This document shows, one piece after another, positions 8,740 to 19,591 of a stretch of DNA of 40,679 nucleotides. Under the pieces are notes generated by a model. The model had not been told where the DNA came from, made no database searches, and was given only the letters and a program-made list of their open reading frames with translations. Made by a program: the position numbers and the translations under genes. Source of the stretch: Kluyvera genomosp. 1 (GTDB lineage Bacteria; Pseudomonadota; Gammaproteobacteria; Enterobacterales; Enterobacteriaceae); NCBI RefSeq assembly GCF_001266615.1, contig NZ_LGHZ01000024.1, forward strand, positions 1 through 40,679, in the 5' to 3' direction. Within the stretch, counting starts at the first letter, position 1. The number at the start of each line of letters is the position of its first letter.

Positions 8740-9510
8740 TTAGCCCAGAGCGAAAGGATCGGCATCCTGCCATGCGGGGAATTTCTCCCGGTATTCTTGG
8801 AGTGCGGACAATGACAGTTCACCGTCAATACGCGTCGCCTGGTGCGCTTCTGCGGTTGCCAGGATCTCGCCCTGCGGAGAAATAACCCGGCTGTCCCCAC
8901 GATAGTGATGGCCATTACCGTCAGTGCCAACGCGGTTGCATCCGACAACGTATGCCTGGTTTTCAATGGCTCGTGCTGTCAGTAGCGCCTGCCAGTGCAG
9001 TGAGCGCGGTGCTGGCCAGTTGGCAACGTACAGCGCTAAATCGTAGTCATTACGGTTCCGCGACCACACCGGGAAACGCAGGTCGTAGCACACCAGCGGC
9101 AGAATACGCCAGCCGCGCCAGGTCAGCACGATGCGTTTGTCACCAGCCAGATAATGATGGTGTTCATCCGCCATGCGGAACAGATGGCGCTTATCATAAG
9201 CATGCACGCGACCTTTCGGTTCGACCAGCAGGAAACGGTTTACTGCCCCGCGTCCGGTTTGTAGCGCGGCGCTGCCGGCGATGAGGGCATTAGTACGCAG
9301 CGCCTGCGTACGCATCCAGGCAATCACGTCTTCTTCCGCCATTGACTGCTCGGCGGCTTCCATCGCAAAACCGGTTGTAAACATTTCCGGCAGGACAATC
9401 ACATCGCGCCCGACAATATCTTCCATCAGGCGGCCAAAATGGCGCAGGTTGGCGGGGCCATCCATCCACACCAGCGGTTGCTGCAAAAGGGTAATTTTCA
9501 AACCAGGCAC
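8740..9510 (-). CDS. yafV: Omega-amidase / nitrilase-family hydrolase YafV
   Basis: This is a 256-residue carbon-nitrogen hydrolase. E. coli YafV is described as an omega-amidase hydrolysing 2-oxoglutaramate-type amides, a metabolite-repair role. The nitrilase triad is intact: Glu42 (LPEMFTTG), Lys107 (YDKRHLFR) and Cys141 (LVCYDLRFP). The start is a GTG at 9510 (M-PGLKITLLQQP) backed by an AAGGAG site nine bases upstream. An ATG ten codons earlier would place the ribosome site inside the gene and is not conserved. It lies upstream of the aspV terminator region and is transcribed towards it. Confidence 0.93.
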   Translation of the reverse strand: MPGLKITLLQQPLVWMDGPANLRHFGRLMEDIVGRDVIVLPEMFTTGFAMEAAEQSMAEEDVIAWMRTQALRTNALIAGSAALQTGRGAVNRFLLVEPKGRVHAYDKRHLFRMADEHHHYLAGDKRIVLTWRGWRILPLVCYDLRFPVWSRNRNDYDLALYVANWPAPRSLHWQALLTARAIENQAYVVGCNRVGTDGNGHHYRGDSRVISPQGEILATAEAHQATRIDGELSLSALQEYREKFPAWQDADPFALG

Positions 9511-9591
9511 AGTGATTCGCTCCTTATGGCAGGGCATCAATCTAACTGTAACACCTTATCAGGAGGTGATAGCGCTGAGGACAGTTTGGAT

Positions 9592-9617
9592 AAAAAAAGC
9601 GGAGCCAGGCTCCGCTT
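9592..9617 (-). terminator. Rho-independent terminator of fadE
   Basis: AAGCGGAGCC (9597-9606) and GGCTCCGCTT (9608-9617) form a GC-rich stem. On the minus strand it is followed by seven T (complement of A at 9592-9598), the correct polarity for fadE. Confidence 0.9.
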
Positions 9618-9639
9618 AGAGGATAACGATAGGATAACG

Positions 9640-12084
9640 TTACGCGGCTTCAACCTTGCGTACGTTGTCCGGCAGCTTTACCGGCTTGGTTGCCAGCTCG
9701 TCTGGGGCAAAGTCGTCAACGTTAATGCTGCGCAGACGGCTCTCTTCAGCCTTGATGAGAATCGCGGCTTCGGCCTGGTCAATCAGCCCTTTTGCCAGCG
9801 CGTTATGCGCCAGTTCATCCAGGCGAGTGAATGGCAGGTTTTTGCCAATCTCTTTACAGATGCGCTGGTGGATAGGATCAGCGGCCATGACGTCAACCAA
9901 CGCTTCTTCCAGCAGGCCCACTGGGTTGTGCTGACTTGGTGTCAGGTACTGACCGCGGCCAATACGTGAACGGGTTGCGCTTGGGGTCTGCAGAATTTTC
10001 GCCACAGCATGATCTAACTTATCCGACGGCGCTAAGTAATGGCGACCGGTAGGGAAGATCACCACGCGCATCGCACCTGCAACAAAACGGTTCGGGAAGT
10101 TTTGCAGCAGGTCGTCAATCGCCTGTTCTGCCTGATACAGCGCGTCCTGAACGCCCCAGTGCACCAGCGGTAAATCTGCTTCGTTACGGCCTTCGTCGTC
10201 ATAGCGTTTCAGCACGGAAGAGGCGAGATACAGCTGGCTCAACACATCCCCCAATCGCGCGGAGATACGTTCACGACGCTTCAGGCTACCGCCCAGTACC
10301 GCCATGGATACGTCTGACAGCAGCGCCAGGTTGGCGCTCAGGCGGTTCAGATGCTGATAGTAACGTTTGGTGGCATCACGGGTTGGCGTCGGGCTGGTTA
10401 AGCCACGGGTGATCCCCAACCAGAAGCTGCGTACTTTGTTGCTACCGACGTGGCCGATGTGTTTAAACAGCAGCTTATCGAAGGCATTCACATCTTTATT
10501 TTGTGCTGCGGCCATCTCTTCCAGCACGTATGGATGGCAACGAATTGCGCCCTGGCCGAAGATCATCATGCTACGGGTCAGAATGTTGGCCCCTTCAACG
10601 GTAATGGCGATGGGGGCGCCCTGGTAAGCACGTGCCAGGAAGTTGCCTTCGCCGAGCATGATGCCTTTACCCCCGGCGATATCCATCGCGTCAACGATGG
10701 ACTGCTGACCGCGGTGGGTACAGTGGTATTTGACGATAGCGGACAGTACGGCTGGTTTCTCACCCAACATAATGCCGTAGGTAATCAGCGTAGCTGCGGC
10801 GTCCATGACGTAGGCGTTACCGGCGATACGCGCCAATGGCTCTTCAATACCTTCCATCTTACCGATGGAAACTTTGAACTGGCGGCGAATGTGCGCGTAA
10901 GCACCGGTTGCCAATGCCACCGATTTCACGCCACCGGTGGAGTTAGATGGCAGGGTGATACCGCGACCCACGGACAGACATTCAACCAGCATACGCCAGC
11001 CCTGACCGGCCATTTTCGGCCCACCGATGATGTAATCAATCGGCACAAAGATATCCTGACCACGGGTTGGACCGTTCTGGAACGGAACGTTCAGCGGGAA
11101 GTGGCGACGGCCAATTTCCACGCCCGGGGTGTTGGTTGGGATCAGTGCACAGGTAATGCCCAGTTCTTCGGCTCCGCCCAGCAGTTTATCCGGGTCGGAC
11201 AACTTAAAGGCCAGGCCCAGTACGGTAGCGATAGGAGCGAGAGTGATGTAACGCTTGTTCCAGGTCAGACGCATACCCAAAACCTGCTCGCCCTGCCATT
11301 CGCCCATGCAGACGACGCCGGTATCTGGAATGGCACCCGCATCAGAACCCGCTTCCGGGCTAGTCAGCGCGAAGCATGGGATTTCCTGACCACGCGCCAG
11401 GCGTGGCAGATAATGATCTTTCTGTTCTTCAGTACCGTAATGCTGCAGCAGCTCGCCCGGGCCTAAAGAGTTCGGTACGCCGACGGTGATAGCCAGAATG
11501 CCAGACACGCCGGACAGTTTTTGCAGAACGCGAGCCTGAGCATACGCGGAAAATTCCAGACCGCCGTATTCTTTCTTAATGATCATCGCGAAGAAACGGT
11601 GTTCTTTCAGATAGGCCCACAGTTCTGGCGGCAGATCGGCCATTTCATGGGTAATCGCAAAGTCATTGGCCATGCGGCAGGCTTCTTCAACCGGGCCGTC
11701 AATAAAGGCCTGCTCTTCTGCCGTCAGCTGTGGACGCGGGTAGTTGTGCAGTTTTTTCCAGTCCGGGTTACCGCGGAACAGATCGCCTTCCCACCAGGTT
11801 GTACCGGCATCAATCGCTTCTTTTTCAGTACGTGACATCGGCGGCATTACTTTACTGAACATGCGGAAGACCGGTGCAGAGATCAGCGACTTACGCATTG
11901 GGGTAAAGTTAAACGGCACCAGAATGATAGCCAGCGGTACCAGCAGCCACAGATTCCACAGACCCGCAGCGCCAAGCGCGGCGGTCCAGGCCAGTAAAAT
12001 CACGCTGCTGAGCGTTAAACTGACGCGGTGATAAAAGAGTACACCGAGTAAAGCAATGGTTAATACAACACTCAAAATCATCAT
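9640..12084 (-). CDS. fadE: Acyl-CoA dehydrogenase FadE
   Basis: This is an 814-residue flavoprotein catalysing the first oxidation step of fatty-acid beta-oxidation (acyl-CoA to trans-2-enoyl-CoA). The first 60 or so residues are hydrophobic (two membrane segments ending [13 protein letters not shown]). The acyl-CoA dehydrogenase N-terminal, middle ([19 protein letters not shown]) and C-terminal domains follow, then the bacterial-specific DUF1974 extension. The ATG at 12084 gives the E. coli length. An in-frame extension to 12228 would cross the FadR-like operator and is not credible. It is transcribed alone and ends in a strong terminator. Confidence 0.96.
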   Translation of the reverse strand: MMILSVVLTIALLGVLFYHRVSLTLSSVILLAWTAALGAAGLWNLWLLVPLAIILVPFNFTPMRKSLISAPVFRMFSKVMPPMSRTEKEAIDAGTTWWEGDLFRGNPDWKKLHNYPRPQLTAEEQAFIDGPVEEACRMANDFAITHEMADLPPELWAYLKEHRFFAMIIKKEYGGLEFSAYAQARVLQKLSGVSGILAITVGVPNSLGPGELLQHYGTEEQKDHYLPRLARGQEIPCFALTSPEAGSDAGAIPDTGVVCMGEWQGEQVLGMRLTWNKRYITLAPIATVLGLAFKLSDPDKLLGGAEELGITCALIPTNTPGVEIGRRHFPLNVPFQNGPTRGQDIFVPIDYIIGGPKMAGQGWRMLVECLSVGRGITLPSNSTGGVKSVALATGAYAHIRRQFKVSIGKMEGIEEPLARIAGNAYVMDAAATLITYGIMLGEKPAVLSAIVKYHCTHRGQQSIVDAMDIAGGKGIMLGEGNFLARAYQGAPIAITVEGANILTRSMMIFGQGAIRCHPYVLEEMAAAQNKDVNAFDKLLFKHIGHVGSNKVRSFWLGITRGLTSPTPTRDATKRYYQHLNRLSANLALLSDVSMAVLGGSLKRRERISARLGDVLSQLYLASSVLKRYDDEGRNEADLPLVHWGVQDALYQAEQAIDDLLQNFPNRFVAGAMRVVIFPTGRHYLAPSDKLDHAVAKILQTPSATRSRIGRGQYLTPSQHNPVGLLEEALVDVMAADPIHQRICKEIGKNLPFTRLDELAHNALAKGLIDQAEAAILIKAEESRLRSINVDDFAPDELATKPVKLPDNVRKVEAA

Positions 12085-12108
12085 AGAGAAATGCCCCTGT
12101 CTTGTAGG

Positions 12109-12122
12109 AGGTCTGACCACTT
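12109..12122. promoter_or_regulatory. Candidate FadR operator upstream of fadE
   Basis: AGGTCTGACCACTT has the GGTCNGACC core of the FadR operator, about 25 bp before the fadE ATG. FadR represses fad genes, including fadE, when acyl-CoA is absent. The site is inferred from core match and location. Confidence 0.6.
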
Positions 12123-12322
12123 GTGATGATATGTTTGTAGTTGATGTGATTTTAATTAGCAATGTGTTTACAAAATAATTACAACGTCGCTCACATTGTT
12201 GCCGCTTTTTAGCGCACCAAAAATCCAAACATCCGCTGAATAGAACGGCGCTCGCTTCTCTGTGCTAGCGCTATCCGTTACACTAGCCATGACAATTTTA
12301 TTAATGCTGAAGGATTATCCTC

Positions 12323-12904
12323 ATGTACCAGGATCTTATTCGTAACGAACTGAATGAAGCGGCCGATACGCTGGCAAACTTCCTCAAAGACGAAGCCAAT
12401 ATCCACGCCATTCAGCGCGCAGCAGTCCTGCTGGCGGACAGCTTCAAAGCGGGCGGTAAAGTGCTCTCCTGCGGTAATGGTGGCTCACACTGTGACGCGA
12501 TGCACTTTGCGGAAGAACTGACTGGTCGCTATCGCGAAAACCGTCCGGGTTACCCGGCGATTGCGATTTCCGATGTCAGCCATCTCTCCTGTGTGAGTAA
12601 TGATTTCGGTTATGAATATGTTTTCTCTCGCTACGTTGAATCTGTAGGCCGTGCAGGCGACGTTCTGCTGGGTATCTCCACGTCCGGTAACTCTGCAAAC
12701 GTCATTAAAGCGATTGAAGCGGCGCGCGCGCAGGGCATGAAAGTGATCACCCTGACCGGTAAAGACGGCGGCAAAATGGCAGGTTCTGCGGATATCGAAA
12801 TCCGTGTACCGCACTTTGGCTATGCCGACCGCGTGCAGGAAATTCATATTAAAGTTATCCATATCCTGATCATGCTTATCGAAAAAGAGATGGTTAAGGC
12901 ATAA
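12323..12904 (+). CDS. gmhA: Phosphoheptose isomerase GmhA
   Basis: This is a 193-residue SIS-domain enzyme that converts sedoheptulose 7-phosphate to D-glycero-D-manno-heptose 7-phosphate, the first step of ADP-heptose synthesis for the LPS inner core. The SIS signatures are present: [18 protein letters not shown] near residue 55 and [15 protein letters not shown] near 118. C-terminal His and Gln active-site residues lie in [20 protein letters not shown]. The gene is also called lpcA. It is divergent from fadE and followed closely by yafJ on the same strand. Confidence 0.97.
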   Translation: MYQDLIRNELNEAADTLANFLKDEANIHAIQRAAVLLADSFKAGGKVLSCGNGGSHCDAMHFAEELTGRYRENRPGYPAIAISDVSHLSCVSNDFGYEYVFSRYVESVGRAGDVLLGISTSGNSANVIKAIEAARAQGMKVITLTGKDGGKMAGSADIEIRVPHFGYADRVQEIHIKVIHILIMLIEKEMVKA

Positions 12905-12910
12905 GTTTCA

Positions 12911-12926
12911 CGGGGCTTCGGCCCCG
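12911..12926 (+). terminator. Stable UUCG hairpin between gmhA and yafJ
   Basis: CGGGGC-TTCG-GCCCCG is a 6-bp GC stem with an extra-stable UUCG tetraloop. No T tract follows, so it may attenuate or protect the mRNA 3' end rather than stop transcription fully. Confidence 0.55.
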
Positions 12927-12945
12927 ATTGCTGTGGGGGTGTGAT

Positions 12946-13713
12946 ATGTGCGAATTGCTCGGGATGAGCGCCAATGTGCCAACCGATATTTGCTTCAGTT
13001 TTACCGGGCTGGTTCAGCGCGGTGGGGGCACCGGGCCGCATAAAGACGGCTGGGGAATCACCTTCTATGAAGGCAAAGGCTGTCGCACGTTTAAAGATCC
13101 GCAGCCGAGCTACCAATCACCTATCGCCAGGCTGGTGCAGGACTATCCGATAAAATCCTGCTCGGTGATTGCGCATATCCGCCAGGCCAACCGAGGCATG
13201 GTGGCGCTGGAAAACACCCATCCGTTTACTCGTGAGCTGTGGGGACGCAACTGGACCTATGCACATAACGGTCAGCTCACCGGCTACAAATCGCTGGAGA
13301 CGGGGCAGTTTCGTCCGGTGGGGGAAACGGATAGTGAAAAAGCCTTCTGCTGGCTGCTGCATAAACTGACGCAGCGGTACCCGCGTACGCCGGGCAATAT
13401 GCAGGCGGTATTTAAATATATTGCCTCACTGGCTGACGAATTACGTGAGAAGGGCGTGTTCAATATGCTGCTGTCTGACGGGCGCTATGTGATGGCGTTC
13501 TGCTCGACTAATCTTTATTGGATCACTCGCCGCGCGCCGTTTGGCGTAGCAACGCTTCTGGATCAAGATGTCGAAATCGACTTTCAGAAGGAAACGACCG
13601 CCAACGATGTGGTGACGGTCATTGCGACTCAACCGCTGACGGGGAATGAAACCTGGCACAAGATCATGCCAGGCGAATGGCGCTTATTTTGCCTCGGTGA
13701 GCGTATAGTTTGA
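12946..13713 (+). CDS. yafJ: Class II glutamine amidotransferase-fold protein YafJ
   Basis: This is a 255-residue protein of the GATase_4 (class II, Ntn-hydrolase) family. Cys2 follows the initiator Met ([12 protein letters not shown]) and would become the N-terminal nucleophile. The conserved glutamine-binding region is seen in AHIRQANRG and [12 protein letters not shown]. The substrate in vivo is unknown. I choose the ATG at 12946 so that Cys2 becomes terminal; an ATG six codons upstream would bury the nucleophile. The last 30 bases overlap the 3' end of yafK on the other strand. Confidence 0.94.
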   Translation: MCELLGMSANVPTDICFSFTGLVQRGGGTGPHKDGWGITFYEGKGCRTFKDPQPSYQSPIARLVQDYPIKSCSVIAHIRQANRGMVALENTHPFTRELWGRNWTYAHNGQLTGYKSLETGQFRPVGETDSEKAFCWLLHKLTQRYPRTPGNMQAVFKYIASLADELREKGVFNMLLSDGRYVMAFCSTNLYWITRRAPFGVATLLDQDVEIDFQKETTANDVVTVIATQPLTGNETWHKIMPGEWRLFCLGERIV

Positions 13714-14424
13714 TGCCAGCTGCGGCTGAACGACTTCGTGGCTGAGCGGTTTGCTCACCACGTAACGACCATCGACAACTGAAACCATTGGCGGCCGCTG
13801 GGTCTGCTGGAAGTAGTCGTAGCCCGGCTTTAACTGCTGCCAGAAATCATTGTAGTAAGAGTATTTGTGGCGCTTCATGTTGGCATCTGTCATGCGGAAT
13901 GGATAGATGCTGACCTGCACGCCAGACTGCCCAAAGACCAGAGCGGCGGTGACAAACTGGAAAATCTCATCAATGCCGGAATCAGTCATGGCGTAACAGC
14001 CAACCGAGACGCAGGCACCGTGAATCATCAGATATTTCCCTTCATAGCCATGAGCGCGATCGTAAGCATTCGGGAAACCAATATTAATGGCTTTATAGAA
14101 GCGGCTATCGGGTTTCAACTGACTACGCTGAACTGAATAAAACCCTTCCGGGCTTTTGAAATCGCCCTGGCGCTGTTTTGGCCCCAAGCCGCCGGAATAG
14201 TTGCAGATTTTGTAGCTATCAAGGAGCTGGTAGGTTTCACCCATTTTGACGAAAAGATCGAGCGTACGCTCTTCTTTAAAGATCTGGATATAAACCGGGG
14301 AGCCCATCATTTGTTGCTTATATTCTTTGCTAACGGGCGTCGTCGGACTATTGCTGCTCAGTAACCCAGCAAACGAAACGCACGGCATTAAAAGCATCGC
14401 AATAAATAATGCGATTTTGCGCAT
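13684..14424 (-). CDS. yafK: YafK (DpaA/LdtF), L,D-transpeptidase-family murein enzyme
   Basis: This is a 246-residue periplasmic protein. The signal peptide covers about residues 1-19 ([10 protein letters not shown] then PCVSFA). The YkuD domain has the catalytic His135 and Cys143 in [14 protein letters not shown]. In E. coli this protein releases Braun's lipoprotein from peptidoglycan (an amidase-like activity) instead of forming cross-links. The ATG at 14424 gives the E. coli length and a clean signal peptide; an upstream extension to 14511 would hide it. It converges with yafJ with a 30-bp coding overlap. With mltD, it is the second cell-wall enzyme in the window. Confidence 0.94.
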   Translation of the reverse strand: MRKIALFIAMLLMPCVSFAGLLSSNSPTTPVSKEYKQQMMGSPVYIQIFKEERTLDLFVKMGETYQLLDSYKICNYSGGLGPKQRQGDFKSPEGFYSVQRSQLKPDSRFYKAINIGFPNAYDRAHGYEGKYLMIHGACVSVGCYAMTDSGIDEIFQFVTAALVFGQSGVQVSIYPFRMTDANMKRHKYSYYNDFWQQLKPGYDYFQQTQRPPMVSVVDGRYVVSKPLSHEVVQPQLASNYTLTEAK

Positions 14425-14972
14425 ACTACATGTTCCTTGATAAAAAATAACAACACGCCAGGAGAGGCCATAGAGAGAAAAAGCAGATAAATCTGTTTTT
14501 TGTGCGCTCACCTTAGCACCACCGCATTTTTTCGCAAGAGGGGCGGTTGGCGTTTACAATTTCCTATTGCATTCCCATCCGAACCCGGTGCGTTGTGCTG
14601 CCTGGCAGCTCATTCGCTCTCTTCACAAAGAGTGTAGGATAAGCTGATGATTCACTAGCTATCTTTGTCTGAATCAATCGAACTTTGCGCAATAGCTCGC
14701 AATTTAGCGGGCCAAAAAGCAGAACTGCTGCATCGCAGAAGGAGAAAATGGTAAACTTTAGTTACGGAATCATTCACCCAGATAATGGAATGCGTGGATG
14801 ATTAACGGAGAAATTCCCAAAACAGTGTAAGAAAGGATGCTTCAGCCCCTCGTTTTACCCAATCATGGAACGCCATTGGGTTTCCGGTGACACTCCTTTC
14901 TTTTGTCTCGTTAACCAAAACGCTGGCCTCAACGCGTGTTGACGTCGTCGTTAACGGATACCTGCAAACAGT
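14425..14972. other. Long intergenic region between yafK and nqrA
   Basis: About 550 bp without a recognised gene. It must hold the divergent promoters of yafK and the nqr operon. I see short inverted repeats: GCTGCC/GGCAGC at 14597-14609 and AGCAG/CTGCT at 14718-14729. Two mini-ORFs of 17 codons lie in the second half. E. coli has dinJ-yafQ and flagellar remnants after yafK instead. No known riboswitch was recognised. Confidence 0.6.
14748..14801 (+). CDS. Possible 17-residue leader peptide upstream of nqrA
   Basis: A 17-codon ORF reads MVNFSYGIIHPDNGMRG and has a strong ribosome site, AGAAGGAG at 14737-14744, well placed before its ATG. It lies 171 bp before nqrA on the same strand. It has no hydrophobic segment and no run of a single amino acid that would point to classic attenuation. 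I do not recognise it. It could be a regulatory leader ORF or chance; its only support is the ribosome site and position. Confidence 0.3.
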   Translation: MVNFSYGIIHPDNGMRG

Positions 14973-16316
14973 ATGATTAAAATAACGAAAGGCCTTGATT
15001 TGCCTATTGCCGGCCTGCCCGACAGGCAGTGTATTGATGATATTGCGGTTAGCCGTGTGGCTATCCTGGGCGAAGAGTATATTGGGCTGCGTCCTTCTAT
15101 GGCGGTAAAAGAGGGCGACCGGGTCATTAAAGGGCAGCTGCTTTTTGAAGATAAAAAAATACCTGGCGTACGTTTTACTTCTCCAGCCTGTGGCACGGTC
15201 AGTGCAATACATCGTGGTGAGCGCAGGGTTCTGCAATCGGTAGTCATTGATGTCGACGGCGATGAGTCCGTTGCGTTTACGCGCTTTTCGCCTGATGAAC
15301 TGGCAACGTTGCCGCGTGAGACGGTAGCTTCGCAGCTGATTGAATCTGGTCTTTGGACGGCAATGCGCACGCGGCCATTCAGTAAAACGCCTGCACCGGG
15401 TACGGAACCAGTAGCAATTTTTGTCACCGCGATGGACACCAACCCGCTGGCGGCCGATCCGCAGCCCATTATCTTTGCTCAGCGCGAAGCCTTTAATGCC
15501 GGTCTAACGTTGCTGACGCGCCTGACCGACGGTAAGGTCCATGTCTGCCAAAGCAGCGGTGGCAAGCTCGGTGGGCATTCGCAGGGGCAAGTGACTTTTA
15601 ATCAGTTTACCGGCCCGCATCCGGCGGGATTAGTCGGCACGCATATTCACTTCCTGGAGCCAGTTAGCCTGAACAAACAGGTCTGGCATCTCAATTACCA
15701 GGATGTTATCGCCATCGGCAAGCTGTTCCTCGATGGGGTGTTATGGACCGAACGCGTGATTGCGCTGGGTGGCCCGCAGGCGAAACATCCGCGTCTGTTA
15801 CGCACCTGCTTGGGGGCCGATCTCAATGCGCTGCTGGTGGATGAACTGCACGAAGGGGAAAACCGGGTGATCTCCGGCTCCGTGCTGAACGGCACTCAGG
15901 CCGTCGGACCGCACGCGTTTCTTGGGCGCTTTCATTTGCAGATCAGCGTGCTGAAAGAAGGGCGTGAAAAAGAGCTGCTTGGCTGGGTTGCTCCTGGCCG
16001 GGATAAGTTCTCTATTACACGCACCACGCTGGGTCATTTCCTGAAGAAAAAACTCTTCAACTTCTCGACGGATACCCATGGTGGAGAACGTGCGATGGTG
16101 CCTATCGGCAGCTACGAGCGTGTGATGCCGCTGGATATCCTGCCAACCGTGCTGCTGCGCGACCTGTTGGCTGGCGATAGCGATAGCGCTCAGGCGCTGG
16201 GCTGCCTGGAGCTGGACGAAGAAGATTTGGCGCTATGCACCTATGTCTGTCCGGGAAAATATGAATACGGCCCGGTGTTACGCCGCGTATTAACGCAAAT
16301 TGAGCAGGAAGGCTAA
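14973..16316 (+). CDS. nqrA: Na+-translocating NADH:quinone reductase subunit A
   Basis: This is a 447-residue peripheral subunit of Na+-NQR, which oxidises NADH with ubiquinone and pumps Na+ across the inner membrane. NqrA sits on the cytoplasmic side and is implicated in quinone binding. It has the N-terminal barrel-sandwich part ([30 protein letters not shown]) and a C-terminal region ending in a cysteine pair ([13 protein letters not shown]). It is the first gene of nqrABCDEF-nqrM; nqrB follows after 3 bp. The start has a weak ribosome site but matches the family N-terminus. Confidence 0.96.
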   Translation: MIKITKGLDLPIAGLPDRQCIDDIAVSRVAILGEEYIGLRPSMAVKEGDRVIKGQLLFEDKKIPGVRFTSPACGTVSAIHRGERRVLQSVVIDVDGDESVAFTRFSPDELATLPRETVASQLIESGLWTAMRTRPFSKTPAPGTEPVAIFVTAMDTNPLAADPQPIIFAQREAFNAGLTLLTRLTDGKVHVCQSSGGKLGGHSQGQVTFNQFTGPHPAGLVGTHIHFLEPVSLNKQVWHLNYQDVIAIGKLFLDGVLWTERVIALGGPQAKHPRLLRTCLGADLNALLVDELHEGENRVISGSVLNGTQAVGPHAFLGRFHLQISVLKEGREKELLGWVAPGRDKFSITRTTLGHFLKKKLFNFSTDTHGGERAMVPIGSYERVMPLDILPTVLLRDLLAGDSDSAQALGCLELDEEDLALCTYVCPGKYEYGPVLRRVLTQIEQEG

Positions 16317-16319
16317 GTG

Positions 16320-17558
16320 ATGGGCTTAAAACAGCTACTGGAAAAAGTTGAGCCGCACTTTACGCAGGGCGGCAAGCTGGAAAAATACTACCCGCTGTTC
16401 GAAGCGACGGCGACGTTGGTCTATACGCCAGGCCATGTGACGAAAGGAGCATCGCACGTCCGTGACGCTATCGATCTAAAACGCATGATGATCCTCGTCT
16501 GGTTCGCAGTGTTCCCGGCAATGTTCTGGGGTATGTACAACGTGGGGCTGCAAACCATCCCCGCGCTGCACAAACTGTACGGGGCGGAACAACTGCAGCA
16601 GGTGATTGCGGGTAACTGGCATTACAGTCTGGCGCAGACGCTGGGCGTGAGTTTTGCTCCGGATGCCGGCTGGATCAGCATGATGATGTTGGGCGCGGTG
16701 TTCTTCGTGCCAATCTACGCGACCGTTTTTCTGGTTGGCGGATTCTGGGAAGTCCTGTTTTCTATTGTGCGTAAGCATGAGATTAACGAAGGCTTCTTTG
16801 TCACCTCGATTCTCTTTGCGCTGATTGTTCCACCGACGATGCCGTTATGGCAGACCGCGCTGGGTATTTCCTTTGGGGTGGTAATTGCTAAAGAAATTTT
16901 CGGTGGAACCGGGCGTAACTTCTTAAACCCGGCGCTGGCGGGGCGAGCATTCCTGTTCTTTGCCTATCCGGCGCAAATCTCCGGCGATCTGGTATGGACG
17001 GCGGCCGATGGCTTCTCCGGCGCGACGCCGCTCTCCCAATGGGCGAGCCACGGCGGTGAGTCACTGGTGAACGTGGTTACCGGTCAGCCGGTAAGTTGGA
17101 TGGATGCATTTATTGGCAATATTCCCGGTTCGATTGGCGAAGTCTCTACTCTGATGATTCTGCTTGGCGGGGCGTTGATTATTTTTGGTCGCGTTGCCTC
17201 CTGGCGAATTGTGGCAGGGGTGATGGTGGGCATGATGGCCTGTGCCACCCTGTTTAACCTGGTGGGGTCGGATACTAACCCGATGTTTGCGATGCCGTGG
17301 TACTGGCATCTGGTACTGGGCGGGTTTGCTTTCGGCATGATGTTTATGGCCACCGACCCGGTTTCAGCCTCGTTTACGGATAAAGGAAAGTGGTGCTACG
17401 GCGCATTGATTGGCGTGATGTGCGTGCTGATCCGCGTGGTGAACCCGGCCTATCCAGAAGGGATGATGCTGGCGATTCTGTTCGCCAACCTCTTTGCGCC
17501 GCTGTTCGATTATCTGGTGGTGCAGGCCAATATTAAGCGGAGGAAGTCGCGTGGCTGA
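16320..17558 (+). CDS. nqrB: Na+-NQR subunit B
   Basis: This is a 412-residue integral inner-membrane subunit with roughly ten transmembrane segments and the main Na+ channel of the complex. A covalent FMN is attached through a phosphoester to Thr236 in [10 protein letters not shown], the same residue number as in Vibrio; riboflavin is also bound in this complex. The ATG at 16320 is preferred over the adjacent GTG at 16317. The gene overlaps nqrC by 8 bp, which suggests translational coupling. FMN attachment needs the flavin transferase ApbE, not encoded in this window. Confidence 0.96.
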   Translation: MGLKQLLEKVEPHFTQGGKLEKYYPLFEATATLVYTPGHVTKGASHVRDAIDLKRMMILVWFAVFPAMFWGMYNVGLQTIPALHKLYGAEQLQQVIAGNWHYSLAQTLGVSFAPDAGWISMMMLGAVFFVPIYATVFLVGGFWEVLFSIVRKHEINEGFFVTSILFALIVPPTMPLWQTALGISFGVVIAKEIFGGTGRNFLNPALAGRAFLFFAYPAQISGDLVWTAADGFSGATPLSQWASHGGESLVNVVTGQPVSWMDAFIGNIPGSIGEVSTLMILLGGALIIFGRVASWRIVAGVMVGMMACATLFNLVGSDTNPMFAMPWYWHLVLGGFAFGMMFMATDPVSASFTDKGKWCYGALIGVMCVLIRVVNPAYPEGMMLAILFANLFAPLFDYLVVQANIKRRKSRG

Positions 17559-18345
17559 GATGAAAAGTAACGATAGCATCGGTAAAACGCTGCTGGTGGT
17601 GCTGGTGCTTTGCCTGGTGTGCTCCATCGTGGTGGCAGGTTCTGCCGTGGGGCTTAAGCCTCTGCAGCAAGAACAGCGCGCGCTGGATAAACAGCGCAAT
17701 ATCCTTGCCGTTGCAGGTCTGATGCACGACAAGATGTCTGCTGATGAAGTCGCTGAAATCTATGCTGCCCGCGTGACGCCGCGCCTGGTGGATTTAAAAA
17801 GCGGGGCAATGCTGGACCGCGATCCGGCGAAGTTTAATCAGAGCATGGCGTTAAAAGATCCCCAGCAAAGCGTGGCACTTGAAGCCAATGAGGATCCGGC
17901 AGGGATTAAACGCCGCAGCAACGTGGTGGAAATCTACCTGATTAAAAATGAACAGCAGAAAATTCAGGAAATCGTTCTGCCGGTCTACGGTAACGGTCTG
18001 TGGTCGATGATGTACGCTTTTGTGGCGCTGGACACTGACGGCCGCACCATCAAAGGCATTACCTACTACGACCAGGGGGAAACTCCGGGGTTGGGCGGCG
18101 AAATCGAGAATCCGAACTGGCGTGCGCAGTTTATTGGCAAGCGCGTGGTGGACGACAACGGCCAGCCGGCGCTGAGAGTGATGAAAGGGGCCGCGCCTCA
18201 GGGCGATCTGTATGCGGTTGATGGCTTATCCGGCGCAACGCTGACCGCTAACGGCGTACAGCACAGTTTCAATTTCTGGATGGGTGAAATGGGTTTTGGC
18301 CCATTCCTGAAGCAGGTGCGTGAAGGAGGGCTGAATCATGGCTGA
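17551..18345 (+). CDS. nqrC: Na+-NQR subunit C
   Basis: This is a 264-residue subunit with one N-terminal membrane helix (about residues 13-35, [17 protein letters not shown]) and a periplasmic FMN-binding domain. The covalent FMN site is the second threonine-containing SGAT motif, [12 protein letters not shown], with Thr230. The start is GTG at 17551, backed by GGAGG at 17539-17543; the ATG at 17560 is too far from it. It overlaps nqrB and nqrD by 8 bp each, so translation of the three is probably coupled. Confidence 0.95.
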   Translation: MAEMKSNDSIGKTLLVVLVLCLVCSIVVAGSAVGLKPLQQEQRALDKQRNILAVAGLMHDKMSADEVAEIYAARVTPRLVDLKSGAMLDRDPAKFNQSMALKDPQQSVALEANEDPAGIKRRSNVVEIYLIKNEQQKIQEIVLPVYGNGLWSMMYAFVALDTDGRTIKGITYYDQGETPGLGGEIENPNWRAQFIGKRVVDDNGQPALRVMKGAAPQGDLYAVDGLSGATLTANGVQHSFNFWMGEMGFGPFLKQVREGGLNHG

Positions 18346-18976
18346 GCAAGGCGATATGAAAGAAGTGAAACGCTTACTGGTTGGCCCGCTTATTGCCAAT
18401 AACCCGATTGCGCTGCAGGTGCTGGGCGTCTGTTCAGCGCTGGCGGTCACCACCAAGCTGGAAACGGCATTCGTGATGACCATTGCGGTCACGCTGGTGA
18501 CGGCATTCTCCAGCATGTTTATCTCGATGATCCGCCATCACATCCCGAACAGCGTGCGTATTATCGTGCAGATGGCGATTATCGCTTCGCTGGTTATCGT
18601 GGTCGATCAGCTGCTGCGCGCTTTTGCGTACGAAACCTCTAAACAGCTGTCGGTGTTCGTGGGGCTTATCATCACCAACTGTATCGTGATGGGGCGCGCG
18701 GAAGCGTATGCCATGAAGTCTCCGCCGCTGGCGAGCTTTATGGATGGCATCGGTAACGGCTTGGGCTACGGCGCCATTCTGCTGATTGTCGGCTTCCTGC
18801 GTGAGCTTATTGGCAGCGGTAAACTGTTCGGCGTCACGGTGCTGGAAACCGTCAAGAACGGCGGCTGGTATCAGCCAAACGGTTTGTTCCTGCTCGCGCC
18901 AAGCGCATTTTTCATTATCGGTTTGCTGATCTGGGCGCTGCGTAGCTGGAAGCCGGAACAGCAGGAAAAGGAGTAA
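18338..18976 (+). CDS. nqrD: Na+-NQR subunit D
   Basis: This is a 212-residue integral membrane protein with six predicted helices. It is a paralogue of NqrE and of RnfA/RnfE, and together with NqrE it forms the inner-membrane core that coordinates an iron centre at conserved cysteines ([31 protein letters not shown]). An AAGGAGG ribosome site lies 8 bp before the ATG. The start overlaps nqrC by 8 bp. Confidence 0.95.
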   Translation: MAEQGDMKEVKRLLVGPLIANNPIALQVLGVCSALAVTTKLETAFVMTIAVTLVTAFSSMFISMIRHHIPNSVRIIVQMAIIASLVIVVDQLLRAFAYETSKQLSVFVGLIITNCIVMGRAEAYAMKSPPLASFMDGIGNGLGYGAILLIVGFLRELIGSGKLFGVTVLETVKNGGWYQPNGLFLLAPSAFFIIGLLIWALRSWKPEQQEKE

Positions 18977-18982
18977 CCGATT

Positions 18983-19579
18983 ATGGCTCATTACATTAGC
19001 CTGTTTGTCCGCGCGGTGTTTGTTGAAAACATGGCGCTGGCGTTCTTCCTGGGGATGTGTACTTTCCTGGCGGTGTCGAAGAAAGTCTCGACCGCATTTG
19101 GCCTTGGCGTGGCGGTAACCGTTGTGCTGGGTCTGGCCGTACCCATCAATAACCTGGTCTATAACCTGGTGCTGCGCGACGGTGCGCTGGCGGAAGGCGT
19201 CGACCTCAGCTTCCTCAACTTCATCACGTTTATCGGAGTGATTGCGGCGCTGGTACAGATTCTCGAAATGATCCTCGATAAGTACTTCCCGTCGCTGTAT
19301 ACCGCGCTGGGGATCTTCCTGCCGCTGATTGCCGTGAACTGCGCCATCTTCGGCGGCGTTTCGTTCATGGTTCAGCGCGATTACAACTTCAGCGAATCTA
19401 TCGTTTACGGTTTTGGTTCCGGTATCGGCTGGATGCTGGCGATTGTCGCCATGGCCGGAATCCGTGAAAAAATGAAGTATTCGAATGTGCCCGCGGGACT
19501 GCGAGGCTTAGGGATCACCTTTATCACCACGGGACTGATGGCATTAGGTTTTATGTCATTCTCCGGTGTGCAGCTATAA
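18983..19579 (+). CDS. nqrE: Na+-NQR subunit E
   Basis: This is a 198-residue integral membrane subunit with six helices and inverted topology to NqrD. The conserved cysteine stretches ([18 protein letters not shown] and [13 protein letters not shown]) correspond to those of NqrD and help hold the intramembrane iron-sulfur centre. An AAGGAG site precedes the ATG, and the gene lies 6 bp after nqrD. Confidence 0.95.
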   Translation: MAHYISLFVRAVFVENMALAFFLGMCTFLAVSKKVSTAFGLGVAVTVVLGLAVPINNLVYNLVLRDGALAEGVDLSFLNFITFIGVIAALVQILEMILDKYFPSLYTALGIFLPLIAVNCAIFGGVSFMVQRDYNFSESIVYGFGSGIGWMLAIVAMAGIREKMKYSNVPAGLRGLGITFITTGLMALGFMSFSGVQL

Positions 19580-19591
19580 GGGCCGCTAATG

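Noticed and set aside
10450..11466. Plus-strand frame of 338 codons inside fadE
   Set aside because: It lies entirely antisense to a well-conserved gene and lacks a ribosome site or recognisable domain; it follows from codon bias of fadE.
14837..14890. Second mini-ORF of 17 codons before nqrA
   Set aside because: The AAAGG stretch touches the ATG, leaving no spacer, and the peptide has no recognisable features. It is kept only as part of the leader finding.
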